From assembly GCA_030407085.1 (NCBI GenBank), contig CM059583.1, positions 20,868,001 through 20,932,000 on the forward strand: a DNA stretch of 64,000 nucleotides. The letters run 5' to 3'. The translations under genes and the position numbers were made by a program. The notes beneath the pieces are model-generated. The model was not told the origin of the DNA. It made no database searches and saw only the letters and a program-made list of their open reading frames with translations. Positions 11,023 to 24,429 of the stretch are shown piece by piece (position 1 is the first letter of the stretch; every line of letters begins with the position of its first letter). Origin of the DNA: Trichopria drosophilae. Its lineage: Eukaryota; Arthropoda; Insecta; Hymenoptera; Diapriidae.

Positions 11023-13046
11023 GAAAAAAGGACGATAAATTGATAGCCGAATTTGAAACAACAGCTCAGTTTAACTACAGAGTACTATTTTCATTCCTGG
11101 ATAAATTTTGAGAAAAAAAACAATTATTTTCCTTCTTTTGTCTCAAGACAGTGACTGCAGACTTAATATGGTAAATTAAGATTATAATTATTTGATGCGC
11201 TTCTGCGATTGTAGTACAAAGTGCATATTATAATTAAAAAAAAAACACGACAGAATCCAAAATGGAGTCGAAAGTCCAGAAGTTTCTAATTTGAAAATCA
11301 AATACATTCCGAACAAATGCAGACGAAAATGAAGTTCTCAAAATTGTCCAAAACATACGCTTAAATGTTTATATAATGTTTCGATATTTTTTATGATTTT
11401 TCGAAATTGATTTGAATAATTAATTAAACACATTCTGTAACATTCTGTAAAAAAAGCAGCTTTTGACAAATGTTAGAAACTTTTTGATGCGTAACATATT
11501 TTCCGACTGTCTTTTAGAATGTCACATAAAAATTTATGTTTCAGCCACCATTTTTAATGTTTTATAAAACGTTTTAAAATTGCACATTTTAAAGTTCAAT
11601 CGCTTCACTTTTAAGTGTTATACTAAAATGATTTAAATTTGGAAAGCCGGATAAAAATATATTTGCTAGATACAATTTCTATTTACCATTGGTGTGGATA
11701 CTATATTAAATATTTTCTACAATCTAGTACATCTCAGTGTATTCAATCTTCAAACAAAAACTTCAAAAATAAGTATAATATGGTGAAGTATTAATACGTA
11801 TCGTGAGAATAAAGGAAGGAAGCGGCTACTGGAACAAAAGCACATGACGCATGCAGGTTTCGTGTACTTCATGTAAAATATCATAAAAATACTTCAACAA
11901 AAAATAAAATACTTACGTGAAGCAGGAAGCTCCAAACCAGAATTGTTCCATTTTTAAATTTTATTCTTCTCTGCGTTTACGAACTTTTAAGATAACGGTG
12001 TAAACCGTTTTTGTTCACTTACAATAGCACAGGAAAACATTGACAAATGATAATAATATTTCAACTTTTAAAATTATATAGACATTTTCTCATAAATTCT
12101 GATTATAGGACATTGATATGCGTAAAATATGAATTTTAGGAAACACAAATGTCCAGGTGAGTTCGGAACAATCGGAGGCTTTTTAACTATTCAGGTATTT
12201 TATTGAAGCTTTGAATGATTCAAAATGTGCAAACATTTTGATGGGAATAAAAATAGTAACACGTCAGTGTAAAAAATAAAGAGTAAGGGAGTAGAAAAGG
12301 ATAGACAAGACGGACTGGTCTAATATTGGGAGGGATTAATGTAGCCGCTTTCATTCTAAAAATTACGTGTTTTAGAAAAAAAATAGTCATACAAAAATTG
12401 TTGAGAATCCAGGGAAACGAATGATATTGATGGACGAGATTGGGCCCAAAAAATTATTTTTTGTTTCTTTAAACGACACCATTAAAATGTTGGGACTCTC
12501 TTAAATATGGAATTTAATAAGTTTCGCAGATAATTTGGACTATTTTTAAGCCTCTATTTTTTAAACGCAAAATTGGAAAACTTGTCAGAAGTAAAATTTA
12601 TTACGTTTGATGAGTACAAGACAATACTATCATATACAAGCATCACATTGAGTCCGATAATATTAAAAAGGAATCTTAATTTTTTACTCGAATTTTAGTG
12701 GAATGTAAAGTGAACCAGAATTGTTGAATCGGACAAAAACATTGTCGAATTTACATTGCAGAAAATATATCCAGGTCTTTTAATTCTAGAAGACATTGTA
12801 ATTAACTCGAGGCTAATATAAATTGTACACGCCTTCACTACAATGTAAATAAGGGATACAGATGAAAGGATGAATTTAATGTTTGTTTACACAGCTTGCG
12901 TCTTTTTATACGGATTTAACTTCTGTTGGTCACTGAAGTATATCAAGTCTGAAAAGGGGTTGGAGTGATTTTTCATTTAAGTGGGTATTTAAATTTATCG
13001 ATTAGTTATAAGAACACTGTAGAAGTGTATGCAGTAAATTATGGCA
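11023..13046. other. No gene seen
   Basis: AT-rich DNA without supportable genes, repeats or transposon ends. Confidence 0.35.
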
Positions 13047-13048
13047 TA

Positions 13049-13314
13049 CAGTAGAGTTTTGGTATAATTGCATCTCGTTATATTTTCGTCCCAGCTTATT
13101 TGTCCTATTCCATCTCGTTATATTTATCTGTCGCCTCTCTCTCTTTTACCCCCACTTTGCAAGATGGGGTCTCAGGATGGGCCTGCTGTGACGTCACGAA
13201 CATAACGCGATTGAGAGGAGTGGGAGAAGCGACACTCCCCTTCTTTAAGGAAATACAACGAGACGGGAGTGGAAGGCGAGGAACAGAGAGGGTAAATATA
13301 CCGAGTCTCTACTG
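13049..13314. mobile_element. Pogo/Tigger-like MITE, 266 bp, TA flanks
   Basis: The ends are CAGTAGAGTTTTGGTATA and the complement of CGAGTCTCTACTG. TA dinucleotides flank both sides (13047-13048 and 13315-13316). The CAGTAG terminus with a TA duplication is typical of pogo/Tigger members of the Tc1/mariner superfamily. The interior is GC-rich compared with the flanks. A 93-codon open frame inside it (13100-13381) runs past the right end and is not a gene. Confidence 0.75.
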
Positions 13315-13511
13315 TATCAAAAATGTGCAAGTGAGAAGTGATCGCAATAATTATTTATTTTTTAATTCTCCTTTTTTATAATTAATCTGTTTCAAAGAAG
13401 AGTGGGGGAAAGCGTTTCCCTATGGCAGCCAATTTCAATTGCAGCAAAAAATGGAGACAATTTGGGAAGCCGGCCAATTTTAAGGGGGTCAATTTCGCAG
13501 GTACTGCTGTA

Positions 13512-13785
13512 CACAGAGAGAAGAAAAATGGTTAATGGAACTATTTCATAATAGTAAAACATTTTATAACAAAAGTAGTTAATTTAATCATTTCTATAAT
13601 AAACAAGAACATAGTATTGTTCACTTTACCATTTCCCGATATTTAAGTACGCATCGTACATAACCTCAGATACTTGCTACTTCATTTTCATACTTAAATA
13701 GTCAATTCAAACATTACCGAACAGTGAAATGGACATAATAAAATAAATTAAACGAAAATATCCTCTTTCCTTACTACAAAGATTT
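13512..13785 (-). mobile_element. MITE of the CACAGAAAGA family (copy 1)
   Basis: The left end is TA-CACAGAGAGAAG, followed by GGTTAATGGAACTATTTC. Read on the minus strand it contains GAGGTTATGTACGATGCGTA and CGGGAAATGGTAAAG, blocks shared with the copies near 23860 and 25740. The right boundary is blurred. Confidence 0.6.
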
Positions 13786-15735
13786 ATTGTATGGCCCTTT
13801 TCACAATGTTCCGAATTGCCAAAGTAACCCCCTGCGAGATACAGCTTTTCAAATTGTTAGTTTTACTATTATTATACTTCATAACTGTTTTTACCATTTC
13901 TTCATGACTCCGTTAACCTTCTTTGTCTCTCTGTGTAATTGTAGTTTTGTATTTCTCAACTACTTTCGTAATTCCACAGAAGATTCGTGCTCAAATTCGA
14001 AACCTAAATGTACTTTTTAACAGATCAAACTTTTAATTCTTTCGTCGTTCCATTTAATTTACCATTTTGTTATATTATACATCAAATGTATATAGTATAA
14101 TTGATAAATTTGAAATTGAAAGTACATTGAATTCACAAAATATTATATACAAGAAATATTTCGTCTCCTTTAATTTATTTACTTGTTTATTTATATGTTC
14201 ATTATAAAATATCAGACCTAAAAAACCAATCTTAAGTAACAGATTTGTGACTAGAGAGAAGGTATTTTAAAACAAATATTAATTATTATGTTCGGATACA
14301 ATGTACAAAAACCCGGGGTTTATACAAAATTGTACATTTTTGTAACTTTGAAAATGAGTTTTATTGTTTCACAAAAAATAAGTATACTTATTGTGGGTAA
14401 GATCGATCATCTTCTGCATTGTTTGGTATTGAATATATTAAATTCTTTTAATTTATAGCAGCGAAATTTGTTGTGTTAAAACTCACTGGAAATTGAACGA
14501 TTCAAGTTTATTCTCTATTACAAAAACAATTTTTTGGGCCTTATATTAAATTCAGATATATATAATATAATATCTATTGTAAATACTGGTCGATAACCCT
14601 TTTCAGTGTTGTCTACCTTTTCAAATGAAAATGCCACTACTTGAATCAAAACTAGTTTAAAATTTCGTTTCGTACCTTCTTTGTTTCTATTCATTGGAAG
14701 ATTTTTTGTTCTACTAGCTGTGCAGCCATTTTTTATTCTATTTGTTCTCGAAAATTCTGGTGTTTATTTGCATTTGAAACCATAACAAAGTGCAGCTCGT
14801 TCTATTCAAATTGTGTAAAGCAATTTACCTTTTAATTAAAATTAAAAACTAAAATTAAAATCATTTATTTTTCTACTCTCGATTTCGAAACTGAATAAGC
14901 TCGTCTTTTCTTATTTTATTTAAAATTTAGTCTATAATACTTTGAGTTATATTGTTGTTAATAATATCAATAGAAAAAGTCTAAAACTGTCGTTTCATTT
15001 TGTAAAAGTATTGTGATGTAGCTATGGCAAATGTTTTGACCTTTGAGGAGTTACGAAATATTTACACACAAAGGCTCAAAATAGAATTTGAGGTTTGACC
15101 TGGCATAGTTAATATTAATATTTGTTATAATAATGCACAATTATGGTAACTGTATGAATATTAAAAATAGGTAATCCATTGAATTCTTTTAGGTTATATA
15201 TTCTTGAGCCAAAAAAGAATTTAATTGTAACTTTTGAAAATAATTATTGTTGAACGTAATACAAAAATTACGAATTCGTGAATGCATATTTGAAATTGCA
15301 AAAATCCTTTTCAAAGATCTTTATTTATATACGACTTGTTTGATATTTGTTATTCAGAGGTTTATGTAGTTTACGCCTCTACACTCGGAACTTGGAAATT
15401 CAATATAACGGATTTAAAATGATGAACCAAAATGTGAAAACGTGAATTGATGAAATTTGTTATTGCCACATTGGATGACCCATTTTAAACTTCGGATAAA
15501 CTAGCATCGGATTCGTATTCAGCGACCCAACAAATATAAAATAAATATTGTCAAGTAACGTTTTAGTATTTCGTATTATTAAAAATGATTTCTTTATAAA
15601 AGAAGGTTCTTTTTTCGAGCTTCATTTGTTAATATTTAATAGGAAATTAACAATTATAATTACTTTTATAAAACCTATTTGTTCCACCGAATATTGGGAA
15701 CACATGGGTACTAAATATATGGTATAATAATGTAA
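13786..15735. other. No gene seen
   Basis: AT-rich sequence. The open frame at 13787-14020 has no recognisable domain. I saw no RNA gene or transposon end. Confidence 0.35.
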
Positions 15736-15810
15736 ACAAATCCTGATTTCTTGGTAATACGGTTCTCTTACGCATACGGAACAAAGTGTGAAATGTAAAT
15801 AAACAATTAA
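15736..15810 (+). repeat. Dispersed repeat shared with 17541-17613
   Basis: Blocks CTGATTTCTTGGTAATACG and ACAAAGTGTGAAATGTAAAT recur in the same order at 17541-17613 as CTGATTTCTTAGTAATACG and ACAAAGTGTGAAAAGTAAAT. The later copy forms part of a hairpin element. Confidence 0.7.
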
Positions 15811-15954
15811 AAGGACGTAACTAGGATATCAGTTCACGTCTAGCGCAATAAATTAACTTGTACGTATATATAATATTTTAGACTCGCCTACCATTGAATT
15901 CATTATCAAAAATCATCCCTTTTATGCTTATAATTTAAACAATTGTCGAACGGC

Positions 15955-16050
15955 GTTTCGCACAGAATATCATCTTCTGTAGGGCTAATGACATCCGTGC
16001 CATAGACGCGATAATAAATTTTAATTTTGCAAAGAAAGATAATATTATTT
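15955..16050 (+). repeat. Dispersed repeat shared with 39398-39500
   Basis: Both loci read GGGCTAATGACATCC or GGGCTGATGACATCC, then TTAATTTTAATTTTGCAAA, then a TTTTTC-TTTTA-rich stretch. The family is not identified; it could be the end of an old retroelement. Confidence 0.6.
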
Positions 16051-16114
16051 TTCGTTTTACATTGCATCAACCCTTTCAACGGTACATTTTATTTTTATTG
16101 AGAGGTCTCATATA

Positions 16115-16310
16115 GTTCTCGGGGTTGTTGATTACAAATCTGAAGGCTGAATTTTTAATTAAAAATGGCGGATATAACAATGGCGACAATACTTTCCAAA
16201 CTTAGTAAATCTTGTCTGTAAGGATTGTCAAGATTACTGATTACATCTCAGGTTAGGTATCCAACATTCAAAATAGAGGTTTCAATATGGCCGACAAACT
16301 ATTCGATAAT
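16115..16310 (+). repeat. Repeat with GGTTGTTGATTACAAATCTG and AAAATGGCGGAT
   Basis: The opening GGGGTTGTTGATTACAAATC resembles GGGGTTGCTGATTACGAATT at 36279, suggesting a dispersed family. It carries AAAATGGCGG at 16162 and AATATGGCCGAC further on. Confidence 0.45.
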
Positions 16311-16886
16311 TAGGAGATAAATGCAGGATCTTCAATGTCTTTAATTATTGTTTCGACGTCACAAAGTGTTTACTAGTGCATCTGATTCTCCCTCTCATCA
16401 TAACCTAGAACTAATGAAGTGGACAGGGGAATACTAGTTCAATTTTTCCGAGTTATAATTATATAATAATATATAAGATATACACATTTCTGGTAAATCA
16501 TAAAGTATTTCCATAAAAAAGAGAATGAATAGGATTCATTTTTCCTAGGATTACAAACATTTTTTTTAATCTTCAGAAATTTTCACTCTTCAAAATCTAG
16601 GACTAGGACAGTAACTTCGAAAACGCCTCTGTACCAAATATCAGTTAATTTGTGTGGAAAATTAGTTCATAGCCGAATTCATTTTAAAAATTCTACATTT
16701 TATTATTATTAATTGTTTATAATTAATTAGATATAGCGCTAATTGAAATTTTGAACGAAGCAGCTTGTTCGGTAAGAAGTCCGTGTTCAATTAAGCGACC
16801 TAGAACCTACGATGGAAAATGAAAAACTCAAAACAATTAGGGAGCCACTATAGTGACATCTGTCCAGCAAAGGGTTAAATGTCATT

Positions 16887-17437
16887 CACAGCAAAAACGG
16901 GTGTCTTATTTTGAGACATTCGTCGTCACCTTTAAGACGTTTTTGGGTATCTTATAGAAAGACGTTATAAATGACTTCTTTTGAGATGATAGAAGTGTCT
17001 TCAACCGCAATCTGAATGTACTGCTCGATAGTTGATACATAACCTATAAGTGTTTGATATTTATGTGAAAATGAATCAACATTCGTGCTCTGTTTGCTAT
17101 TTTCGGGCTAATTGCTTTGGTGTCTTAATTAACCATGTGATTAGATACCACAAGAACGAAACAAATGATAGCATCTAAGTTTCGTGGCTGCGGTGTTGCC
17201 TTCACAAAATGGGGGTCATCGTATTTACGACCACAATAATAAACTGTTGGAATCACATCAACCGAACAACCGCAGATCAACAGAATAGGTTATGTAGCTT
17301 TCATCAAGACACGCAAATACTGTCTCAAACTTTGAAACACTTTGCAACGAAGAAACATATATTAAGATGTTTATTCTAAAAACACAGTGTCTAATGTCTT
17401 CAAATAAGACGTTTAGAAGACACGAGTTTTTGCAGTG
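16887..17437. mobile_element. CACTG-ended non-autonomous DNA transposon, 551 bp
   Basis: The left end is CACAGCAAAAACGGGTGTCT. Read on the minus strand, the right end is CACTGCAAAAACTCGTGTCT. Subterminal AAGACGTTT and TGTCTTAT words recur near both ends. CACTG termini occur in CACTA/EnSpm and Chapaev-type elements. The target duplication is not clear, so I leave the superfamily open. There is no transposase. Confidence 0.7.
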
Positions 17438-17489
17438 TTCTAGACTAGGAAATTAGTACTAGACGTTCGTGTAGCCAATGTTGAATAAC

Positions 17490-17693
17490 AGTAAGTATTT
17501 GTACATTTTTTGGCCGCTTTAATTTCCAATTATGTAAACAAATACTGATTTCTTAGTAATACGACCCTCGTAGTCATGTAATACAAAGTGTGAAAAGTAA
17601 ATAAACAAATAGCTAAGATTACGGTATTGCCAAGAAATTAGCATTTGTTTACGTAATTATAAATTAAAGAGGCTTAGAAATGTACAAATACTT
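17490..17693. mobile_element. Hairpin MITE, arms about 70 bp
   Basis: The left arm (17490-17562) begins AAGTATTTGTACATTTTT and contains TATGTAAACAAATACTGATT. The right arm (17622-17693) contains the complements and ends AATGTACAAATACTTA. About 60 bp separate the arms. A partial copy lies at 15720-15810. Confidence 0.75.
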
Positions 17694-19367
17694 AACGTGG
17701 TATAATAGAAGATTTATGTAGTTTTAAATTCTGGAGAGTCCAAGTAAGTGGTACTCTAAGAGTTAATAGGAATATGATACATAGACTGGACTATAATATA
17801 AAACATACTCTGTAAATCCAAATTAGACAAAAACTATTATTCAAGAAGTGAAAAGTCTTTGATTGAATAGGTTATCCAATGCCTGGAATTTGGATAGCTA
17901 GGGCTAAGTATGATTCAGCTACAGTCCAAATGTTTATACAAGTTTAGTCAAAATTAATAAATATTCTTTTGAACCAGAATTCTTCAAGTTGTCTGTCTTT
18001 AAAATGACAGGGATAATAATCCCTGATCAGGATAAGAAATCGAAAAAAGAGGAGTTCACAAAAATCACGTGTTGCACCGAACGTTTATCGCTGAGCAGAG
18101 GATTTCTTTCGATCGCAATCGGACACCTAATTATGACGTTTTTCGCTGTACGTTCTAACCATCGGTAATGTTTGAGTCGCATTTAAGTGCACGATACCTG
18201 AGTGTGCACGTTCACACCTGCTTTTAATGTACGTGCTAAACGTAAGCTGTATTCTGCTACCTGAGGTGAATTCTCTGTAATAGACGCCAATATTGATTCA
18301 ATTTATGATGCCCAATAGATTAATCATATTTTGATTAAAATTGCCAATTATTATTGATGATGAAAGTGAATAAGATTTTTTATATCAAATTTAAGCTCAT
18401 TTAAGACAGTTCGCGGGGGCTACATAAAAATAATAGCAACTGCAGTGCCATTTTCATTCATTGAAACCAAAATTTATATCACTAATATACAGACTATACA
18501 CGGGAATAATGAAGTTAGGGAAACGGAGTAGGTTAAGTAATATAGGAAAAAGTAACGACGCTTATAAGTTTTACACCAATCAGCGGAGAAACATTATTTA
18601 AAGGCATTCTTATTCAGTAGTGACCCCTCAACCACTACCACAGTGCGTATTAGCTTGACCGGCAATCTGAGGTATATCTTAGATGATGTGAAGAAAATTT
18701 GTCAAAGTGGCGTACAATAAATCACTAAAATTTTTATTTCATTATCTTATTAATTCACAACAGTTGACGTTCATTTCACGTCCCTTTACTGATAATTTGG
18801 AATTAATAAATAGCAAAATACCCACTAGGGACGAAATATTTAGTTGGTACAACTATGAATGCGTTGCACAAATAACTTATCAGCATTCATTTCGTCTAAA
18901 CAATTTAGTTAAACTGACTATGGAATTTTTTGTGGCTACCGATAGATGGACGCTGCGTAGTATGTTTCAATCTCGCAATTGTTGGAGAGCTTAAGTCAGG
19001 TTAGTATGTAAGGATTTTCTATTACAGTGACGTTGTGCGATCGATTATGTATGTGTGTATGTCTGTGAGTAAGTAAGGCCATGTGAGCATAAATGAGCAA
19101 GAATCATGGACACCGTCTAAATTTTTTACCTAAAGCGTTAAATTTAATTTACATTACATTTGGCTAATAAGATAATGTAGTAAATTGCATGTTCAATTAC
19201 ATAACTTTAACGTTCCCTTCTTTCCATTTAGTAATTCTCACTTTTCATTTAGCAAAGTAAACTTTCTAATTAGTATATTTGATGACTTATTTAGCAAATT
19301 TGATTCTGTATTTAATTATAGCGATTATATATTAATCAATATAACTAAATTACTTAGTTAAAATTAG
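17694..19367. other. No gene seen
   Basis: Mostly AT-rich. A GC-richer stretch near 18060-18260 contains possible splice-site-like words but no coding frame I can support. The open frame at 18707-18994 has no recognisable domain. Confidence 0.35.
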
Positions 19368-19805
19368 GTTCCATGTCTTTTTTTACCCGACACTTTTCCC
19401 TGACACTTTTTCCTTGACTCTTTTTCCTTGTAATATCTTCTTCGGCACTTTTTCCCGATCCTTTTTCCCGAATAATTTTCCCAGTGGACTCTTCCATTAT
19501 TGATGTTTATAATGAGAGGGGGTAAGTGTACCAAGGTTCTTTTCTCTTATATAAAGGATGACCGGACAGGACTCCGCCTATCACTAAGAATGCCTAAAAG
19601 CATATGCATATCCTGAAACTAACCTAACCTAAACAGTCTTTTATTCAAATTTATTGACACATCAACAAGGGATAAAGTGCCAGGGAAAAGTATAGGGGAA
19701 AAACTGTTAGGGAAAAAGTGACGAGGACAAAGTGTTCAAGGAAAAAATGTTACGAGGAAGATATTACAAGGAAAAAGTGTCGGGGGAAAGAAGACGGGCT
19801 ACCTT
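19368..19805. repeat. Fold-back structure with GACACTTTTTCC phrase-repeat arms
   Basis: The left arm (about 19368-19495) is a run of phrases such as GACACTTTTTCCTTG and CACTTTTTCCCG. The right arm (about 19660-19805) is the same on the opposite strand (AAGTGACGAGGAC, GGAAAAAGTGTCGGG). The block TTGTAATATCTTC occurs in the left arm and its complement in the right. About 165 bp of ordinary sequence, including CTAACCTAACCTAA, lie between. Confidence 0.75.
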
Positions 19806-21079
19806 AAAATTACTATTCGTTTAGTTATTTCGACAATGTGTATTGTTAAGATAACAAATTATTTCGCTCCCACTAGGTGACTCTGTCATTAAGTTATTTT
19901 AACTCAAAGTTGATTGCTTGAAACAAATTTTGTTTACAGTGTGACCCAACAAATATATGTCGTAAAGCCTACTAATAATTTTGTAACCATTTAGTATATT
20001 TTGTAGGCTTAACTGCGTATTTATTGAAGTTACCAATTCTTTTTGCCCTGCAGTTATCCTAGATTTGATTAGATTTAATGATTTCCAACTATTCATCGAG
20101 GCCGATCCCTATAAAAATGTTAACTGCTTTAATACTGCAAGACAGTTAACGTATGGCTGAACTTATTGCAATTGTATGCCAAATACTGTACCTGATAAGA
20201 AAAGTCCAAGAATAATATATAAGATATAATATATCCAAATATAATTACGGATGAAAATCGCAATTTCTGAAGAACGGAGATGACATAGTAGCTCAGTTGT
20301 CCTTAATGAAGAATAAACCTATAGATTTCGAAGAAAACCGATGATGAGACAGTTTATGCCGATCGATTTTATGATAGTATGATCTCGAGTACAATTTACC
20401 GTTATGACCGAATGGAAATAAGCTTCTTCTGAAAAAAAAACAGGGTTCTAGCTGCGTTCCTGCCTCGTTTAAACCAATAATAAAAATAAGGTAACTCAGC
20501 TGTATTCCGGACATCACCCAATGAGTATTCGATTAGTTCGCCTTGTTACCATTAGAGGTGTACATAGCTTTTTTTATTTGGTACTTACGAAGTTTTGTTT
20601 CCAAGGTGTAACATGATCATCGGCAAATTGTATGGCTATAAGTGTATAAATGAGAAATCTGCATAATTCATTACGTCGGAAATATTTTTATGTAAGAAAA
20701 AGTTAAGTTTCGTACAATGAGAGAAATATTAGTTTATAGTTAATGTAATAGCTTCATAGTAAAGCTAACAGAATTTATATTTTGATCTTAAAGTAAGGTA
20801 CTTTATTCTGAAGTTACCGTAATCTGAGATTCGGTTAAATTTGTTTGTTAATAGCTAATATAGGAATTTTAAATATTAATGTTGGGATCATTACGTGACA
20901 TGTAGGATATTACCGCGTTTACAGTTTCACCGAAACAGAGGTAAACAAATATACACACGCGCGTTCAGTCGATTTTCTGCGAATTTTTCGACGCATTGTT
21001 GACATTTCCAGTTGAAACGACGGAATTTAGTGCAAGATTTATTAACAGTTAACGAACGCTTATTGAATGTTAAAATATA
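19806..21079. other. No gene seen
   Basis: AT-rich. Around 20718 there is a weak echo of the 1382 repeat (GAGAGAAATATTAGTTTATA), but the match is too short to delimit. Confidence 0.35.
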
Positions 21080-21243
21080 CGAGATAATATACAATAACAT
21101 TGCTGACATGCGGGAAAGTGCTGGTATTTTCATCTCAAAGTTACCTAATGTCGTTTTATACTTTACAGTTACTGTTATAACTTTACAGTTAATGTAAGAG
21201 CCTTGAAATTAGCTTACATTAATTATTAGTAAATAATTTCTCT
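21080..21243 (-). repeat. Dispersed repeat, inverted copy of 1382-1540
   Basis: The reverse complement matches 1382-1540 closely over about 160 bp. The 61-codon frame at 21012-21197 lies across this repeat and is not a gene. Confidence 0.75.
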
Positions 21244-23285
21244 CCATCCGACTGGGCCAGTTTGGAGTCCAAACTCAAATTATTTCAATCATCATTTAGA
21301 ATCATTAGTCACAAATATTCTGAGTTATATATGGCATTATTTATCAAAAGTGACCATCATCTATCATGTAGTAGAGTTTAAAGTAGAGTTTAAATATTAC
21401 TAGCAAACTAAGTAGAAAATGCAGAGGATGACGAGTCTTAATGTAGACCCAATAATTCTTTAACCAGCTTCATAGTAGGCTTAAAATTTCGACTCTGGAT
21501 GATTAACATTACATTACATAATTTGTTTTGTTCATTAAACTACTTGTATTCCGATGAAAAAGTTATGTCATACTTTCCATCTTTAGAATGCATACCTAAG
21601 AGATTTTAAATTATCATGCTATTCATCACACACAGATGTCTTTATTGACGGTACAGACAATGTGTTTATATATGAAATAAACAGTATGTAATTTATTAAT
21701 CAATACGAAAGAAATAGTTTAAGTCTGGCACAAGCTGGGTTTATGCCTAACACAAACCTGAAAGTTTGTGCTCAATACAAAACCAAATTCATACCCAACC
21801 CAAACTCACAAGTCAACGTACGTAAATGCATCTCCGATTTATATGAAATTTGTATATGTTGTAAAACATGAAAAACTAAGTGACATGTATTTTTCTAGCG
21901 GCGGAAAAACATATTTAAGAGGTGAAATAGCTGTTTTTCATTCCCCATTCAAGATGTCTAGGCCGATATTTCTTATTGAAAGATACTTTCCTACCAAAAA
22001 TCATTAAAAACACTTAACTATCTTCAAAGATGTGGTCATATTTCTACTTACGCCCTAATTTTTGGGGAGATGTTTTACTTCCTAATTATATTTTTCCATC
22101 GCTAACAAAAATTCGTGTCTCTTAGTTTTCCATTTTTTCCAAGACATCCAAATTTCATAAAAATCCGAGTTTAACACTTCGGTAGGTTTACTTGTTAGTG
22201 TGTGCACCTACCTACAAAAAAGTTGATGTTGGGCACAAATCAGTGTTGTGTTTAGCAGAAACTTCGAGGTTTAGTTTGAATACAACCCCGAATTGTCTGG
22301 AGCCCAAAGTTTATTTTTCGTGAATGAAGGAAATTCTTATTCTTAATAAAATTTAGTCAAGAAAACTGATAATTCATCTTTTATACACGTTAGTATTAAC
22401 CGATTTTTATCTCAATTCTAATGAACTGTCTACATGTGCTGTCTTTTTTGGTTTTCCTATAATTTGAAGTTATTATGTTTTTTTAATGGAGACAGTCTAT
22501 GAAATGGAGCATATGAAAAACGATCATACCATAATATCAACTGAGTAAATTTCACATTTTTTACGTTGTTTAACTATTTAAATGTCCCAATACCTGATTA
22601 AGAGGCTTAAGAATTATTCAGCGCAATATAATTCATGGAAAAGTTTGTCTACCGGTATTAAAACATTCCTATTGCATATGAAAATATTAAGAAACTGAAT
22701 AAAAATGTAACACATGGTGTACTAATACATAACCAACTAAAAATAAGTTGGCCCAGTAACTAACCATTCATGTCCCTGTTGATAGCCACAATTAATTTGA
22801 AGGTTTTAAAATAATTGAAATTGATAAAATGCAATTTCAGTGAAATAAGACTTGCAAGTTTGTAATGTATACTTAAATAACACGGAAATATTACTGTAAT
22901 TATAAAAATTATACAATTGCAACCAGAGGTTAGGCAACAAAACGGTTACAGGATCTTCATGGTTGATTTGACGTTACATCTTGCTTCAGAAATTTGAGTT
23001 TCGTAAACAAAACTGAGAGAAAGAAAAGCGGAGAAAGTTAAAATATAAGTATGCATCCAAAGTAATAAAAATAAGAAATATTCACGATTTACAATCGCAA
23101 ATCATCGAACATGCTCAAAAACTTTCAGAACAAATAAGGTTAGTTATCCGACGAGGGTGAATAATTGTACGTACCCATATATAGCCACATACATTTCAAT
23201 AATTAAATGAATTTAAACAGGAATTTTCCGTACTATAAAAATTGTACTCAAAAGTATCAACGTCATAATGATTTCATGCTATTCT
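21244..23285. other. No gene seen
   Basis: AT-rich sequence. The region 21720-22310 has the look of old repeat DNA (repeated TTTGTGCTCAATACAAA-type words), but I could not delimit an element. Confidence 0.35.
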
Positions 23286-23289
23286 AAAG

Positions 23290-23560
23290 CTATGGAATCC
23301 TTTAAGATGGAATCGCAATTCAACTTCTACAGCAGGAAACGGGCGTCTCTTGCATAGAATAGTCGCGTCTGCCTCTGGCGTCGACAAACCAAACTAACTT
23401 CACTTTCACTCGCTGATTCATACTCGTATTTCTGTTAAACTTTATAAGTTTCGTAATTTTCTTATACTGTTGCATAATTTGTCTGTCTGCTCAGATTTTA
23501 GTAAACTCCGATAACATAAAAGTATCAGCATTTTCTATCTCTTATATGGAAGTATATCCG
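23290..23560 (+). repeat. GC-cored repeat, copy 1 of 3
   Basis: The core is GCGTCTGCCTCTGGCGTCGA, followed by AACCAAACTAACTTCACTTT, CTCGCTGATTCATACT, CGTAATTTTCTTATACTGTT. The same order of blocks recurs at 26140-26370 and, more diverged, at 26735-27030. Confidence 0.7.
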
Positions 23561-23604
23561 TAATAAACACATTTAAAAGACTGGGCATTTAGTAGTTGTA
23601 CGCA

Positions 23605-23960
23605 GGTGGAGACAAATGATTAATGACACCATAGAAAAAAGGTAGAAACATCTAATAATAGTATAATTAACACCGTGAAAAGTTGTCGTTGATACCATGT
23701 GACTTTCACAATTAGAATATTATAAATTGTACCAGAGAATAACCATTTTTACTATGACAATTTTCATTGAAAGATTATTTTTGTTTAATTAATTTTGTTA
23801 CATCTATTTTACTATTCAGGAATATTTGAAGTTACTATTGGGGTTATCTTTGCCTTATATTTGAGGTTATGTACTCTACGGCACATTTAACGATCGGGAA
23901 ATAGTAAAGGAAACAACGTCATATTCTATTTACTATCGAAAGTTGTGTGACTATGCCGAA
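23605..23960 (+). mobile_element. Diverged MITE of the CACAGAAAGA family (copy 2)
   Basis: It contains GAGGTTATGTACTCTACGG, TTTAACGATCGGGAAATAGT and AAAGGAAACAACGTC, matching the order of blocks in the 25631-25890 copy. The ends are too degraded to fix exactly. Confidence 0.45.
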
Positions 23961-24429
23961 AAAGAATTAAATATCAGTAAACAGCAGACGGAAAAGTAAT
24001 TTTGTTAAATAAACGTTGCAAATTTGTGTGACAACATTATGCAGGATTTACAAGATATCTGTTGCACACTAACAATTACATTTCAAATAAAGGAAAGCGA
24101 ACAAAACTCTCATAGTACGTACAAGGGATCAGGGCATCATGAAAACAATGGAGGAAGAAAGCGTTATTCCGATCTTTTACTTACAATTTTAGTTTTTCCG
24201 GAATGATTTTCATGGAAAACATGATGACACGCTGCTAGAAATAGTTGCATATCATCATACACACCCATTATATTTTCTGAAAAGAAATACAAAACAATAT
24301 TATTTTCATCGTATTTCATAATACCTATTCGTGCTATCGCATTTCTTCCAGTTCTTTTGATAAATATGTTTTCGACACTGTCGACATAATTATATAAACG
24401 CTAGCATTAGAAATTGGAACATTAATTGT

